From Bacteroidales bacterium (GTDB lineage Bacteria > Bacteroidota > Bacteroidia > Bacteroidales > F082), in NCBI GenBank assembly GCA_017466405.1, contig JAFTUF010000044.1, forward strand, positions 1 to 33,339: a stretch of DNA of 33,339 nt. Reading direction: 5' to 3'. Made by a program: the position numbers and the translations under genes. The notes beneath the pieces are model-generated. The model was given only the letters and a program-made list of their open reading frames with translations, was not told the origin of the DNA and searched no databases. Shown one piece after another: positions 1 through 7,436 of the stretch (the first letter of the stretch is position 1; every line of letters starts with the position of its first letter).

Positions 1-32
1 TGCTCCTCAGCAGAGCCTGTTTCCGTTTCCAT
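1..32 (-). CDS. possible 5' end of a leftward gene, cut by window edge
   Basis: On the minus strand an ATG at 32-30 opens a frame (M-E-T-E-T-G-S-A-E-E) that runs off the window. An exact Bacteroidota -7 box, TACCTTTG, lies 10 bases upstream, which would make the transcript almost leaderless. Only ten codons are visible, so no function can be given and the frame may be chance. Confidence 0.25.
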   Translation of the reverse strand, partial: METETGSAEE

Positions 33-41
33 CCGATACCA

Positions 42-49
42 CAAAGGTA
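42..49 (-). promoter_or_regulatory. -7 promoter box, leftward
   Basis: The minus strand reads TACCTTTG, an exact match to the Bacteroidota sigma -7 consensus TAnnTTTG. No good -33 TTTG was found about 20 bases upstream. It points at the partial frame at the left edge. Confidence 0.4.
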
Positions 50-141
50 CGAATTTACCGAACCTAATTTTTAACCTATCAAAAAATTATTGCAGTATTA
101 AATTTATTATTAATTTTGTAAACATATTTTAGGACGGGTCA

Positions 142-193
142 GAGACGTACCAATTACACCAATAAAATAAATATTATGTAATTGATGCGTCTC
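142..193. repeat. palindromic element copy A
   Basis: Arms 142-158 and 177-193 pair at 15 of 17 positions, plus one G-T wobble. The arms begin GAGACG and contain CAATTACA. It lies just beyond the 3' end of clpX. A similar palindrome lies at 10832-10886 and a shorter relative at 9501-9547. It is too far from a T-run to be a clear terminator. Confidence 0.7.
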
Positions 194-200
194 AAACTCG

Positions 201-248
201 GAGACTTGGTGACTCAGTGACTTAGCAACTCAGTATCTTAGTAACTTT
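201..248. repeat. 8-bp tandem repeat overlapping the clpX 3' end
   Basis: Six degenerate 8-bp units of the form GTGACTTA, GCAACTCA, GTAACTTT lie head to tail. The tract runs across the clpX stop codon (222-224), so the last eight or so ClpX residues are encoded by repeat sequence. The same unit, in the opposite orientation, forms the tract at 10759-10823. Confidence 0.75.
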
Positions 249-1445
249 TCCCTCTGCGTATTTACGATCGACGGTGAGTTTTTTCTTATTGCTCGATGGC
301 ATCTCATACATAGCATCGTTTAGGATAGCTTCCATGATGGCTCTCAAACCACGAGCTCCAAGTTTGAACTCAATGCTCTTATCGACGATGAAATCTAAGA
401 CTTCTTCTTTCATCTCTAATTTAATCTCGTCCATCTCGAACAATTTGGTAAACTGTTTCAGAAGAGCGTTCTTAGGTTCTTTGATAATGCGTTTCAAGGT
501 GTCTCTGTCTAATGGGTTGAGGAAGGTCAATATTGGGAAACGACCAACTATCTCAGGGATGAGACCGAATTTCTTGATGTCGGCAGGGGAGACGTATTGC
601 AACAGATTGTCTTTGTCGATCTGTTTCTTATTGTCATTGCCATAACCTATTGCGTTGCTTCCCACTCTGTTGGCGATGATCTTATCAATTCCGTCGAAGG
701 CGCCACCTGCTATGAAGAGTATGTTCTTTGTATTGACCTGAATCATCTTTTGTTCAGGATGCTTACGTCCTCCTTGTGGTGGAACATTTACAACTGTTCC
801 TTCGAGGAGTTTCAGCATGGCTTGTTGTACGCCTTCGCCAGAGACGTCGCGGGTGATGCTCGGGTTGTCGCTCTTACGTGCTATCTTGTCAATCTCGTCG
901 ATGAAGACTATTCCTCTCTCAGCAGCAGCTACGTCGTAGTCGGCAGCTTGTAATAACTTGACTAAGATATTCTCAACGTCTTCACCAACATAACCTGCTT
1001 CTGTCAAGACGGTGGCGTCGGCGATGGCAAAAGGCACGTTTAACATCTTGGCGATGGAACGGGCGAGGAGCGTCTTACCTGTACCAGTCTCTCCGACCAG
1101 AATGATATTAGACTTTTCAATCTCGACCTCGTCGGCGGTCTGCTCTTGGTTGATACGCTTGTAGTGATTATAGACAGCTACAGCAAGAATCTTCTTCGCT
1201 TCATCCTGACCGATAACATATTGGTCTAAAAACGATTTTATCTCAATAGGTTTCAATAATTTGAAATCTGGAGTGTTGGCTTTCTTGAGGTGTTTCAATT
1301 CTTCCTGCACTACGATATGACCTCTCTCGATACATTCGTCGCAGATGAAACCATACATTCCGGAGAGAAGCAATGCAGCTTCCTTATCGCTTTTTCCACA
1401 AAATGAGCAGAAGTTTTCTTGTTTTTTTGCCATACTATTATTCAT
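222..1445 (-). CDS. clpX: ATP-dependent Clp protease ATP-binding subunit ClpX
   Basis: ClpX is the AAA+ unfoldase that feeds substrates to ClpP in the cytoplasm. The 407-residue product has an N-terminal zinc-binding domain (Cys13, Cys16, Cys35, Cys38), a Walker A motif GETGTGKT at 118-125 and a Walker B FIDEID at 181-186. The start at 1445 (MNNSMAKK) is preferred over a GTG at 1463; ATG at 1433 (MAKKQENF) is equally possible. It lies downstream of clpP in a tig-clpP-clpX order, 115 bases from the clpP stop. The C-terminus (VTKILSC) is encoded by an 8-bp tandem repeat and looks unlike a conserved family end. Confidence 0.97.
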   Translation of the reverse strand: MNNSMAKKQENFCSFCGKSDKEAALLLSGMYGFICDECIERGHIVVQEELKHLKKANTPDFKLLKPIEIKSFLDQYVIGQDEAKKILAVAVYNHYKRINQEQTADEVEIEKSNIILVGETGTGKTLLARSIAKMLNVPFAIADATVLTEAGYVGEDVENILVKLLQAADYDVAAAERGIVFIDEIDKIARKSDNPSITRDVSGEGVQQAMLKLLEGTVVNVPPQGGRKHPEQKMIQVNTKNILFIAGGAFDGIDKIIANRVGSNAIGYGNDNKKQIDKDNLLQYVSPADIKKFGLIPEIVGRFPILTFLNPLDRDTLKRIIKEPKNALLKQFTKLFEMDEIKLEMKEEVLDFIVDKSIEFKLGARGLRAIMEAILNDAMYEMPSSNKKKLTVDRKYAEGKVTKILSC

Positions 1446-1457
1446 ATATTTTAACGT

Positions 1458-1474
1458 GGACACATTATGTGTCC
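1458..1474. repeat. small hairpin upstream of clpX
   Basis: GGACACA and TGTGTCC form a perfect 7-bp stem with a 3-base loop. It lies 13 bases before the clpX start, where it could affect translation of clpX. No T-run follows it on the minus strand. Confidence 0.4.
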
Positions 1475-1500
1475 GTACGTCAATTGTAAATTATCAAAAA

Positions 1501-1539
1501 AGTGTATAGTTTAAAATTATAATTTATAAACTGTACACT
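1501..1539. repeat. hairpin between clpP and clpX
   Basis: AGTGTATAGTTTA at 1501-1513 pairs with TAAACTGTACACT at 1527-1539, leaving one mismatch and a 13-base loop. On the minus strand a run of T follows (complement of the A-run at 1495-1500), so it may act as a partial terminator or processing site between clpP and clpX. Confidence 0.5.
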
Positions 1540-1569
1540 TTAGTCTTTAATCTTTAGACTTTACACTTT
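1535..1569. repeat. 7-bp tandem repeat at the clpP 3' end
   Basis: Five units with a strict 7-bp period (ACACTTT, AGTCTTT, AATCTTT, AGACTTT, ACACTTT) span the clpP stop codon at 1561-1563 and the last two codons. It is one of several 7-bp tracts in the intergenic gaps of this window. Confidence 0.65.
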
Positions 1570-2229
1570 CTTAATAAGGACTTCGTCAATCATGCCATAG
1601 TCTTTGGCTTCTTGAGATGTCATCCAATAGTCGCGGTCGGAGTCAGCCCATACCTTATCGAATTCTTGTCCTGAATGTGTTGCTATGATGTCGTAAAGTT
1701 CTTTCTTGAGTTTCAATATCTCACGTGCTGTGATTTCGATGTCGGAGGCTTGTCCTTGCATACCTCCCATTGGTTGGTGAATCATGATGCGTGAGTGTTT
1801 TAATGCAGAACGTTTGCCTTTAGCTCCGGCGCACAACAAGACAGCAGCCATTGATGCAGCGATACCTGTACAGATTGTTGCTACGTCAGGGCTGATGAAT
1901 TGCATAGTGTCGTATATTCCCAAACCTGCATAAACTGAACCGCCAGGAGAGTTGACATAAATCTGTATGTCTCTCTTAGGATCTGACGACTCTAAGAAAA
2001 GTAACTGAGCTTGAATGATGTTAGCTACATAGTCGTTGATTTCGTCGCCCAAGAAGATGATGCGGTCCATCATAAGACGTGAGAAAACGTCCATCTGAGC
2101 TACGTTAAGCTGACGTTCTTCGATGATAGTAGGGGAGATATAATTCGTTACTGTAGATGTGTATTTTTCTAATACCAAACTATTGATACCGCAATGTTTT
2201 GTGGCGTATTTATAGAATTCGTTGTTCAT
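1561..2229 (-). CDS. clpP: ATP-dependent Clp protease proteolytic subunit ClpP
   Basis: ClpP is the serine protease barrel that degrades proteins unfolded by ClpX. The 222-residue product has the family triad: Ser126 in GIAASMA, His151 in IMIHQP and Asp200 in the DSDRD segment, 49 residues after the His as in E. coli ClpP. The N-terminus carries about 30 residues before the conserved fold, which may be a propeptide. It lies between tig and clpX on the same strand, an arrangement widespread in bacteria. No -7 box was seen in the 139-base gap upstream, so it is probably cotranscribed with tig. Confidence 0.97.
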   Translation of the reverse strand: MNNEFYKYATKHCGINSLVLEKYTSTVTNYISPTIIEERQLNVAQMDVFSRLMMDRIIFLGDEINDYVANIIQAQLLFLESSDPKRDIQIYVNSPGGSVYAGLGIYDTMQFISPDVATICTGIAASMAAVLLCAGAKGKRSALKHSRIMIHQPMGGMQGQASDIEITAREILKLKKELYDIIATHSGQEFDKVWADSDRDYWMTSQEAKDYGMIDEVLIKKV

Positions 2230-2285
2230 TGTTGTTTTATATTTTTTATATAAACTTAATTGATGTGTATTTTGTTCTATCGTCA

Positions 2286-2355
2286 GTTTAAAGTTTAAGG
2301 TTTAAAGCTTAAAGCTGATTAGTATCAACCTTAATCCTTAAACCTTAACCATTAA
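2286..2355. repeat. inverted 7-bp tandem repeats between tig and clpP
   Basis: Units GTTTAAA, GTTTAAG, GTTTAAA, GCTTAAA (2286-2313) are followed in the same 7-bp register by ACCTTAA, TCCTTAA, ACCTTAA, CCATTAA (2328-2355). The two halves are roughly complementary, so the RNA from this gap can fold into a long A/U-rich hairpin. It occupies half of the tig-clpP gap. Confidence 0.65.
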
Positions 2356-2368
2356 ATCTCAGATATAA

Positions 2369-3502
2369 TTATTCAGCTGTTTCTTCTGTTTTCTCAGCTT
2401 TTTTAGCTCTAGTCTTTTTAGGTTTTGCTTCTTCAGCTACTTCAACTTCTGGCATGAATGATTTTACAAAACCGTCGTAGTCTGTATCGACAACAGTAAC
2501 AGTCATATTTTCTTTCAAGTAAGCTGTCAATTTTTTGTCAGCTAACTGATTGTTGATATTTTGACGTTGGTCGTCGTTTTTGAGGATGACGTCAACGATG
2601 TCGTCTAAACGTTTCTTTGTTTCTTCGTCCAAAGTTGTTACGTCCATGTGACCGAAGTATGTGCTTCTTACGAAGTCGCGGACTTCTTCTTCTTTAAGAA
2701 CTAATTCTGGATTTTGTTTTACGAGAACTTCCTCGATGAGTTGCCATCTGAGAGACTTCACGTAAGCGTTATCGTAGTTCTTTTCGACTTCTTCAGCGCT
2801 GATTTTGCCTTCGCTGTTTTCAACGATCCAGCGTTTGAGGAATGTGTCAGGCAAATTGAATTTAACTTCTTCAACCAATTGATCGACAGCTTTGTTATAG
2901 AACATTCTTTCTGCTTCGAGAACATATTGTTTTTCCATTTCGACAGCTACTTTGCTGCGGAATGTTTCTATGTCTTTCACTTCTTGACCAGGGAAAATCT
3001 TATCGAAGAGTTCTTCGTTGAGTTCAGGTTCTTTATCTTCGACTTTATTATTTTCTTGGATGCTTTTTATTGTTCTGTCGATTTCTTCTTGAGAAGCCTT
3101 GATATTGAAATCGTTTACTTTATGGTCTTTAAGGTTAACGTTGATTTCTGGTTTGAGAGCTGCTTCGAAGAAGAAGTTCAATTCTTCTTGGTTATCGAGG
3201 TCGTTAGGTTGTGATTGTTCCATATCTGGAAGAGGATAACCGATAACGTCTAATTTATTTTCGATGATATGATTGTTGAGAGCTTCTGAGACTTTTTGAT
3301 TTATCTTTTCCAAAAGGACAGCCTGACCGTACATTTTCTTAATCATGCTGAAAGGAACTTTACCTTGACGGAAACCTGGCATTGCAGCTTTACGTTGATA
3401 ATCATTCAAAGCCTTCTTTACTTCTGCTTCATAATCAGCCTTAACTATAGTCACTTGAATACCGGCGAGAAGTTCGCCTTTTGATGTCTGTGTAGTGTTC
3501 AT
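2369..3502 (-). CDS. tig: trigger factor lacking the PPIase domain
   Basis: Trigger factor is the ribosome-bound chaperone that meets nascent chains. The 377-residue product has the ribosome-binding signature GFRQGKVP at 43-50 and a recognisable C-terminal substrate-cradle domain starting near KEPELNEELFDKIF (157-170). The FKBP-like prolyl isomerase domain that normally separates them, about 80-90 residues, is absent: the linker helix ending near 157 passes straight into the C-terminal domain. The protein ends in a Lys/Glu-rich tail. The start at 3502 is chosen because the upstream extension would read into tRNA-Leu. It is followed by clpP and clpX. Confidence 0.92.
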   Translation of the reverse strand: MNTTQTSKGELLAGIQVTIVKADYEAEVKKALNDYQRKAAMPGFRQGKVPFSMIKKMYGQAVLLEKINQKVSEALNNHIIENKLDVIGYPLPDMEQSQPNDLDNQEELNFFFEAALKPEINVNLKDHKVNDFNIKASQEEIDRTIKSIQENNKVEDKEPELNEELFDKIFPGQEVKDIETFRSKVAVEMEKQYVLEAERMFYNKAVDQLVEEVKFNLPDTFLKRWIVENSEGKISAEEVEKNYDNAYVKSLRWQLIEEVLVKQNPELVLKEEEVRDFVRSTYFGHMDVTTLDEETKKRLDDIVDVILKNDDQRQNINNQLADKKLTAYLKENMTVTVVDTDYDGFVKSFMPEVEVAEEAKPKKTRAKKAEKTEETAE

Positions 3503-3526
3503 TTGATATAAATTATTTTTTTGTAG

Positions 3527-3608
3527 TGCGGATGAAGGGACTCGAACCCCCACGCCTCTCGGCATCAGATCCTAAGTCTGACGCGGCTACCAATTACGCC
3601 ACATCCGC
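3527..3608 (-). tRNA. tRNA-Leu (anticodon UAG)
   Basis: The minus strand gives a class II tRNA: acceptor GCGGATG pairs with CATCCGC, anticodon stem TCAGA/TCTGA encloses loop CTTAGGA (anticodon TAG), a long variable arm follows, and the T-loop is TTCGAGT. CCA is not encoded. The T-stem has two G-U pairs. It lies 24 bases upstream of the tig start on the same strand and probably shares its promoter. Confidence 0.95.
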
Positions 3609-3626
3609 CTGAATCGTTAGGAGGTG

Positions 3627-3634
3627 CAAAGATA
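3627..3634 (-). promoter_or_regulatory. -7 box for tRNA-Leu and the tig-clpP-clpX group
   Basis: The minus strand reads TATCTTTG, an exact TAnnTTTG box, 19 bases upstream of the mature tRNA-Leu 5' end. No convincing -33 element was found. Confidence 0.6.
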
Positions 3635-3690
3635 CAATTTTTTTTCAAACTCTCTACCAATTTTTAAAATAAAAAAACGAAATATTTTAC

Positions 3691-3698
3691 TACATTTG
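3691..3698 (+). promoter_or_regulatory. -7 box for the DUF5723-like gene
   Basis: TACATTTG matches TAnnTTTG exactly and lies 24 bases before the ATG at 3722. The region upstream is A/T-rich with no clear -33 TTTG. Confidence 0.55.
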
Positions 3699-3721
3699 CA
3701 TAGACTTTTTTTTCAACTAAT

Positions 3722-5248
3722 ATGGCTGTTATACGTAGATTTTTTCTGATACTTTTTTTATTCTCCTTTACAACTTGTTTGTTCTCGCAGTCGCTCATAG
3801 GAACGCAGGGTAATTACGCAGGCTCCCGCTCGCTTTCAATGAATCCTGCCTTGATGTCAACTTCATATCTCTATTCCGATTTTTCTATAGCAGCAACAGG
3901 ACTCTCGTTTTTCAATGACTTCATATATTTAAAAGGTAGTGACTTGTCAAAGTTTTTATTCACTGAAGAACATCCGATACCGGAATATGAACATCCGTTA
4001 AATAGTGGTGACACTCTTAACTTTATGATTTACGACAATCCTAATAGTAAGTATAATAGTATTTACGAGTCCCTAGATGTAAACTTGCTGAGTTTTATTT
4101 ATAGTCTTGATGAAAAACAGACAATAGGATTCTCTTTGAACGGAAGAGTCTATACCAGTGGGACAAACATTCCCTATGAGATTCCGGAGATGTGTGCTTT
4201 GGGTTTAAAGGATAATGATTCCCTGTTAGGTCATTATCAGTCGTCCGACGCGGAAATAGCTACTATGGAATGGGTTGAACTCGCAATGTCGTATTCGAGA
4301 AAGGTTTACGACCGCTATCTTAACAGAATTGATATAGGTGCCAGCGTGAAATATCTTATGGGTTATTCGGCTGCTGTGGCAAATATCGATAATCTTGATT
4401 ATGAGGTTGTCCACGAAGATACTATAGTGGTGAATAATATAGATTCCTATATAGCTTATTCTCTGCCTTTGGACTATGACGCGCCCTTTGACTCTGTGTT
4501 ATTGTTTGACAAGTCTTTGGTGAGAGGAAACGGTATAGCTCTCGATTTGGGCTTTTCGTTCACTCATAAGAAAGGAATCTCTTATAATAATCCTCGACTT
4601 ATCTCAGCCTGCATGATGCCAAGAGTCGATTACAGATGGAGACTTGCGATATCTCTAATGGACTTGGGCTTTATAAATTTTAAAGATAATGCTGTTGACA
4701 ACAGATTCGTCAGCGATAGCCCTGTTGATTTCGACAAGGCAATTTTTGATAACGTAGGTTCTTTCAGCGATATTATAAATTTCCTTAGCGATATTTATTA
4801 TGATGGCGACACCACGGCTTCTCTCATCGGCAATGCTTTCAAGGTAGGACTCCCAACAACTTTGCGACTTCAGTTCGATTATAATATTGTTAATCATGTT
4901 TATGTCAATGCTACTTTCATTCAGCCTATAAGTTTGTTTAAGTATTCGGTGAAAGCAGCACCACAGCTTTTGCTGGAACCTCGTTTTGAATCCAATTATT
5001 TCGACCTAAGCATTCCATTGACTCTGCGCGACTACAAACATTTCATGGTAGGAGCTACGGCAAGGATTGGATTTATAACCATAGGAACACAGAACTTGGC
5101 GTCATATCTTGGCTTTGGTAACGTGAATGGAATGGATTTCTTTGTCTCGCTGAAATTTAATTTTATCAAGGGAAAATGTGATGAAGACAAGTACGATGCT
5201 TGTTGGTCGGCTGACTATGGAAATTATAAAAACAGAAGACGTCAGTGA
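3722..5248 (+). CDS. DUF5723-like predicted outer-membrane beta-barrel protein
   Basis: The 508-residue product begins with a signal peptide (RR, then a hydrophobic stretch ending CLFSQS, cleavage near residue 23). The N-terminal region after it (GTQGNYAGSRSLSMNPAL) resembles the start of the DUF5723 family of Bacteroidota, which is related to PorP/FadL-like barrels and begins with a motif describing where the proteins keep NPA. The rest alternates hydrophobic and polar residues in strand-like blocks and ends in amphipathic strands. The function of the family is unknown. The gene stands alone and converges with the permease gene 8 bases downstream. Confidence 0.7.
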   Translation: MAVIRRFFLILFLFSFTTCLFSQSLIGTQGNYAGSRSLSMNPALMSTSYLYSDFSIAATGLSFFNDFIYLKGSDLSKFLFTEEHPIPEYEHPLNSGDTLNFMIYDNPNSKYNSIYESLDVNLLSFIYSLDEKQTIGFSLNGRVYTSGTNIPYEIPEMCALGLKDNDSLLGHYQSSDAEIATMEWVELAMSYSRKVYDRYLNRIDIGASVKYLMGYSAAVANIDNLDYEVVHEDTIVVNNIDSYIAYSLPLDYDAPFDSVLLFDKSLVRGNGIALDLGFSFTHKKGISYNNPRLISACMMPRVDYRWRLAISLMDLGFINFKDNAVDNRFVSDSPVDFDKAIFDNVGSFSDIINFLSDIYYDGDTTASLIGNAFKVGLPTTLRLQFDYNIVNHVYVNATFIQPISLFKYSVKAAPQLLLEPRFESNYFDLSIPLTLRDYKHFMVGATARIGFITIGTQNLASYLGFGNVNGMDFFVSLKFNFIKGKCDEDKYDACWSADYGNYKNRRRQ

Positions 5249-5256
5249 TTAAGTGA

Positions 5257-6396
5257 TTATTTCTTTACGTCCAAGGCGTCGCGTAAGGCGTTGCCGAAGA
5301 GCATGAATGCCAATACCAAAAGCATTATGGCGATACCTGGAAGTATTGCGAGATAGGCGTCGTTTAAGATGATATAAGCGTAGTTTTCCTTTATCATACT
5401 TCCCCACGACGGCATGGGTGGCTGAACGCCGATGCCTAGGAAACTGAGTCCTGCTTCAAGTAAAATCGCTGAGGCGAAGTTGGCGGCAGAAATAACTATG
5501 ATAGGATTTATGATATTTGGAATCACATGACGTGAAATTATTCTGAAATTGCTGAATCCTAACGCTCTTCCTGCTTCAACGTATGTCATCTCTCTCACCG
5601 ATAAAATTTGTCCACGAGTCACACGAGCAACCTCGACCCACATCGTCAAGCCTACTGCGATGAAAACCTGAACGACACCTTTACCTAAAACGAAGGTGAT
5701 GGCGATGACTATCAATAATGTGGGAATCGACCAGACGACGTTTATCAGCCAAAGCATCACATCATCGACCCATCCTCTGAAGAAACCGCCGAGGCTGCCT
5801 ACTATTATACCTATTAATATACTCATGAAGACGGCTATGAAACCTACCGAAAAACTGATTCTTGTTCCAAGCAGCAACCGGCTTAAGAAATCTCTTCCGA
5901 ATTGGTCGGTGCCGAGAATAAATTTTCTATGTCTGACGCAATTGCTATATATATAATGTGTTGCTTCTTCGTCGTTAGCGAAACTTATCTCAGAACATAA
6001 ATCTTTGTTAGAAATGATTTCCTCGTTGGGTGTAGAATTAGCGTCGGGATTAAAGATAAACACCGTCGTTTTTTCCTTGTCGATTTTTAAAGAGTCGAAG
6101 GGAATTTGTCGATAGGGAGAAGGCTTTCCATTCATCATCTGTGAGAGAAATCCTTTGTTATCGACCATATTTTGTTTTGGCACTAGAAGCATATCGACTT
6201 CAAAACCTGGTTTCTGGGTGCTTATTTCGAGAATCTGAGTGTTGGCGTATGGTGTTTTATCAGGAATGATAAAATAGGCAAACAGTGCTATTAATCCGCA
6301 TAAGATGATAAAAATCAGAGATATCATTCCGGTGACGTTTTTCTTAAAACGTGCTATTGCGATTTGGTTAGGAGATAATATCTTATTGTCTTTCAT
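5257..6396 (-). CDS. OppC/DppC-type ABC transporter permease
   Basis: This is a membrane permease of the peptide/nickel ABC transporter family. The 379-residue product has one N-terminal membrane helix (about 16-40), an unusually long extracytoplasmic segment of roughly 110 residues, the family motif ILGTDQFGRD, then five further helices. The EAA loop that contacts the ATPase reads EAGRALGFSNF. The start at 6396 (MKDNKILS) is chosen over longer A/T-rich extensions. No partner permease, ATPase or binding protein lies nearby, so the substrate is unknown; partners would have to be encoded elsewhere. Confidence 0.88.
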   Translation of the reverse strand: MKDNKILSPNQIAIARFKKNVTGMISLIFIILCGLIALFAYFIIPDKTPYANTQILEISTQKPGFEVDMLLVPKQNMVDNKGFLSQMMNGKPSPYRQIPFDSLKIDKEKTTVFIFNPDANSTPNEEIISNKDLCSEISFANDEEATHYIYSNCVRHRKFILGTDQFGRDFLSRLLLGTRISFSVGFIAVFMSILIGIIVGSLGGFFRGWVDDVMLWLINVVWSIPTLLIVIAITFVLGKGVVQVFIAVGLTMWVEVARVTRGQILSVREMTYVEAGRALGFSNFRIISRHVIPNIINPIIVISAANFASAILLEAGLSFLGIGVQPPMPSWGSMIKENYAYIILNDAYLAILPGIAIMLLVLAFMLFGNALRDALDVKK

Positions 6397-6415
6397 CTTG
6401 TTTTGAATTAAAAAA

Positions 6416-6423
6416 CAAAAATA
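6416..6423 (-). promoter_or_regulatory. -7 box for the OppC-type permease
   Basis: The minus strand reads TATTTTTG, an exact TAnnTTTG match, 19 bases before the chosen ATG at 6396. This supports the shorter start. Confidence 0.5.
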
Positions 6424-6466
6424 AAAAAAAATCTTGTTGGACTTAATTTTTGAAAGAAAAAAGTTG

Positions 6467-6474
6467 TATATTTG
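6467..6474 (+). promoter_or_regulatory. -7 box for tRNA-His
   Basis: TATATTTG matches the -7 consensus exactly and lies 15 bases upstream of the tRNA 5' end. Confidence 0.6.
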
Positions 6475-6489
6475 CACTCGAATTCAGAC

Positions 6490-6564
6490 GGTGGATGTAG
6501 CTCAGTTGGTTAGAGTACCGGATTGTGGTTCCGTGGGTCGTGGGTTCGAGTCCCATCTTCCACC
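6490..6564 (+). tRNA. tRNA-His (anticodon GUG)
   Basis: The cloverleaf has loop TTGTGGT with anticodon GTG, T-loop TTCGAGT and the extra G at position -1 (6490) facing C73 that marks tRNA-His. Several stem pairs are weak: T6-T67 in the acceptor, G10-T25 in the D stem, C27-T43 in the anticodon stem and G49-T65 in the T stem. CCA is not encoded (CCG follows). Confidence 0.93.
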
Positions 6565-6567
6565 CGT

Positions 6568-6600
6568 AAAAAAAAGAGTCGAATTTCGACTCTTTTTTTA
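6568..6600. terminator. terminator after tRNA-His, also usable from the right
   Basis: An A-run, GAGTCGA, a 3-base loop, TCGACTC and a T-run form a strong intrinsic terminator directly after the tRNA. It is symmetrical and could also stop leftward transcripts coming from higBA. Confidence 0.9.
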
Positions 6601-6650
6601 TTTATCTCAATTGAAAATCACGGCAGAACCGAGGTTTGCCTTAACAGTTT

Positions 6651-6995
6651 TCATAATACAGCTGCAATTTGTCTGATTTTAGAAAGTCTTTCTGCAAAAG
6701 ATTTATCCTGTTTTGCAATCTGCATATTGTAATCCATTTGCATTGAGGTGAATATACTAGCTGAAATTCCCAAAGCAGCTTCAATGAGCAAGGCGGTGTT
6801 AGCCGTTATCGGTCGGCGACAGTTCAGTATATCGTTCAGGTTCTTGTACGGAATACCTATCTGCTCGGCAAATTTTTTCTGTGAAATGCCGCGATATTCC
6901 AACTCATCTTTCAGCAGTTCTCCAGGATGTGTCGGTTCAAAAGGTTCAAGATTGTTTGCAATCATTTTTGGGTCAATTCCTTTGACAGTTATCAT
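6651..6995 (-). CDS. higA: HigA-family antitoxin (XRE helix-turn-helix)
   Basis: The 114-residue product matches the HigA/VapI antitoxin family: an N-terminal HPGELLKDELEYRGIS segment leads into an XRE-type helix-turn-helix (SQKKFAEQIGIPYKNLNDIL, then the conserved NCRRPIT turn) and the TALLIEAALG helix. Such antitoxins bind their toxin and repress their own promoter. It follows the toxin gene by 8 bases, the toxin-first order typical of higBA. It is longer at the N-terminus than minimal HigA proteins, by about 15 residues. Confidence 0.88.
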   Translation of the reverse strand: MITVKGIDPKMIANNLEPFEPTHPGELLKDELEYRGISQKKFAEQIGIPYKNLNDILNCRRPITANTALLIEAALGISASIFTSMQMDYNMQIAKQDKSFAERLSKIRQIAAVL

Positions 6996-7003
6996 GACGA
7001 TAT

Positions 7004-7321
7004 TTATTTATAATGGTTTGACAATTCTAATATATTACATATATAAACAATAGTTTCTGCACCTTGTTCTGTCACTGTGAATTCGATACGGTATTTATCG
7101 TTCACCCTTATCGAAGATTTACCAGCCTTATCGCCTTTAAGTACTTCGTAGTTTAAGGAATGAATCGGATATAAGGCTTCGATACATGGCACGTGCTTTA
7201 GTGTGTCGATACATTTTCTGTATCGTTTCACGACATCTGGTTGAAAGCGGTGTTTTTTATCATCGCTTTTTCCTGATGTATAAAGTTTTTCCAAATATTC
7301 CTTATCGAAAGTGACAATCAT
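7004..7321 (-). CDS. higB: HigB/RelE-family toxin
   Basis: The 105-residue product resembles HigB-type mRNA interferases of the RelE superfamily: an N-terminal strand IVTFDKEYLEKLY, a central helix with HRFQPDVVKRYRKCID, the segment YPIHSLNYEVLKGDKAGKSS and the core strands IRVNDKYRIEFTV. The RVNDKYRI motif is characteristic of the family and carries the Arg expected in the active site. It is expected to cleave mRNA on the ribosome, held in check by the HigA partner downstream. The pair lies between tRNA-His and dapD. Confidence 0.87.
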   Translation of the reverse strand: MIVTFDKEYLEKLYTSGKSDDKKHRFQPDVVKRYRKCIDTLKHVPCIEALYPIHSLNYEVLKGDKAGKSSIRVNDKYRIEFTVTEQGAETIVYICNILELSNHYK

Positions 7322-7347
7322 TTCTATGATACTATTGTTTATGAATG

Positions 7348-7355
7348 CAAAGATA
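7348..7355 (-). promoter_or_regulatory. -7 box for higBA
   Basis: The minus strand reads TATCTTTG, an exact TAnnTTTG match, 26 bases upstream of the higB ATG. HigA-type antitoxins usually bind near this position; no clear operator palindrome was recognised. Confidence 0.5.
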
Positions 7356-7436
7356 ATATTTTTTTATCGCAATCCTCTTTTTTTAAGGATTTTTAATAAA
7401 AAAGATGTAATATCGTGGATTAGAGTTTTTTATTTC

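Noticed and set aside
6434-6676. Open frames crossing tRNA-His
   Set aside because: They are translations of the tRNA and terminator and have no family match.
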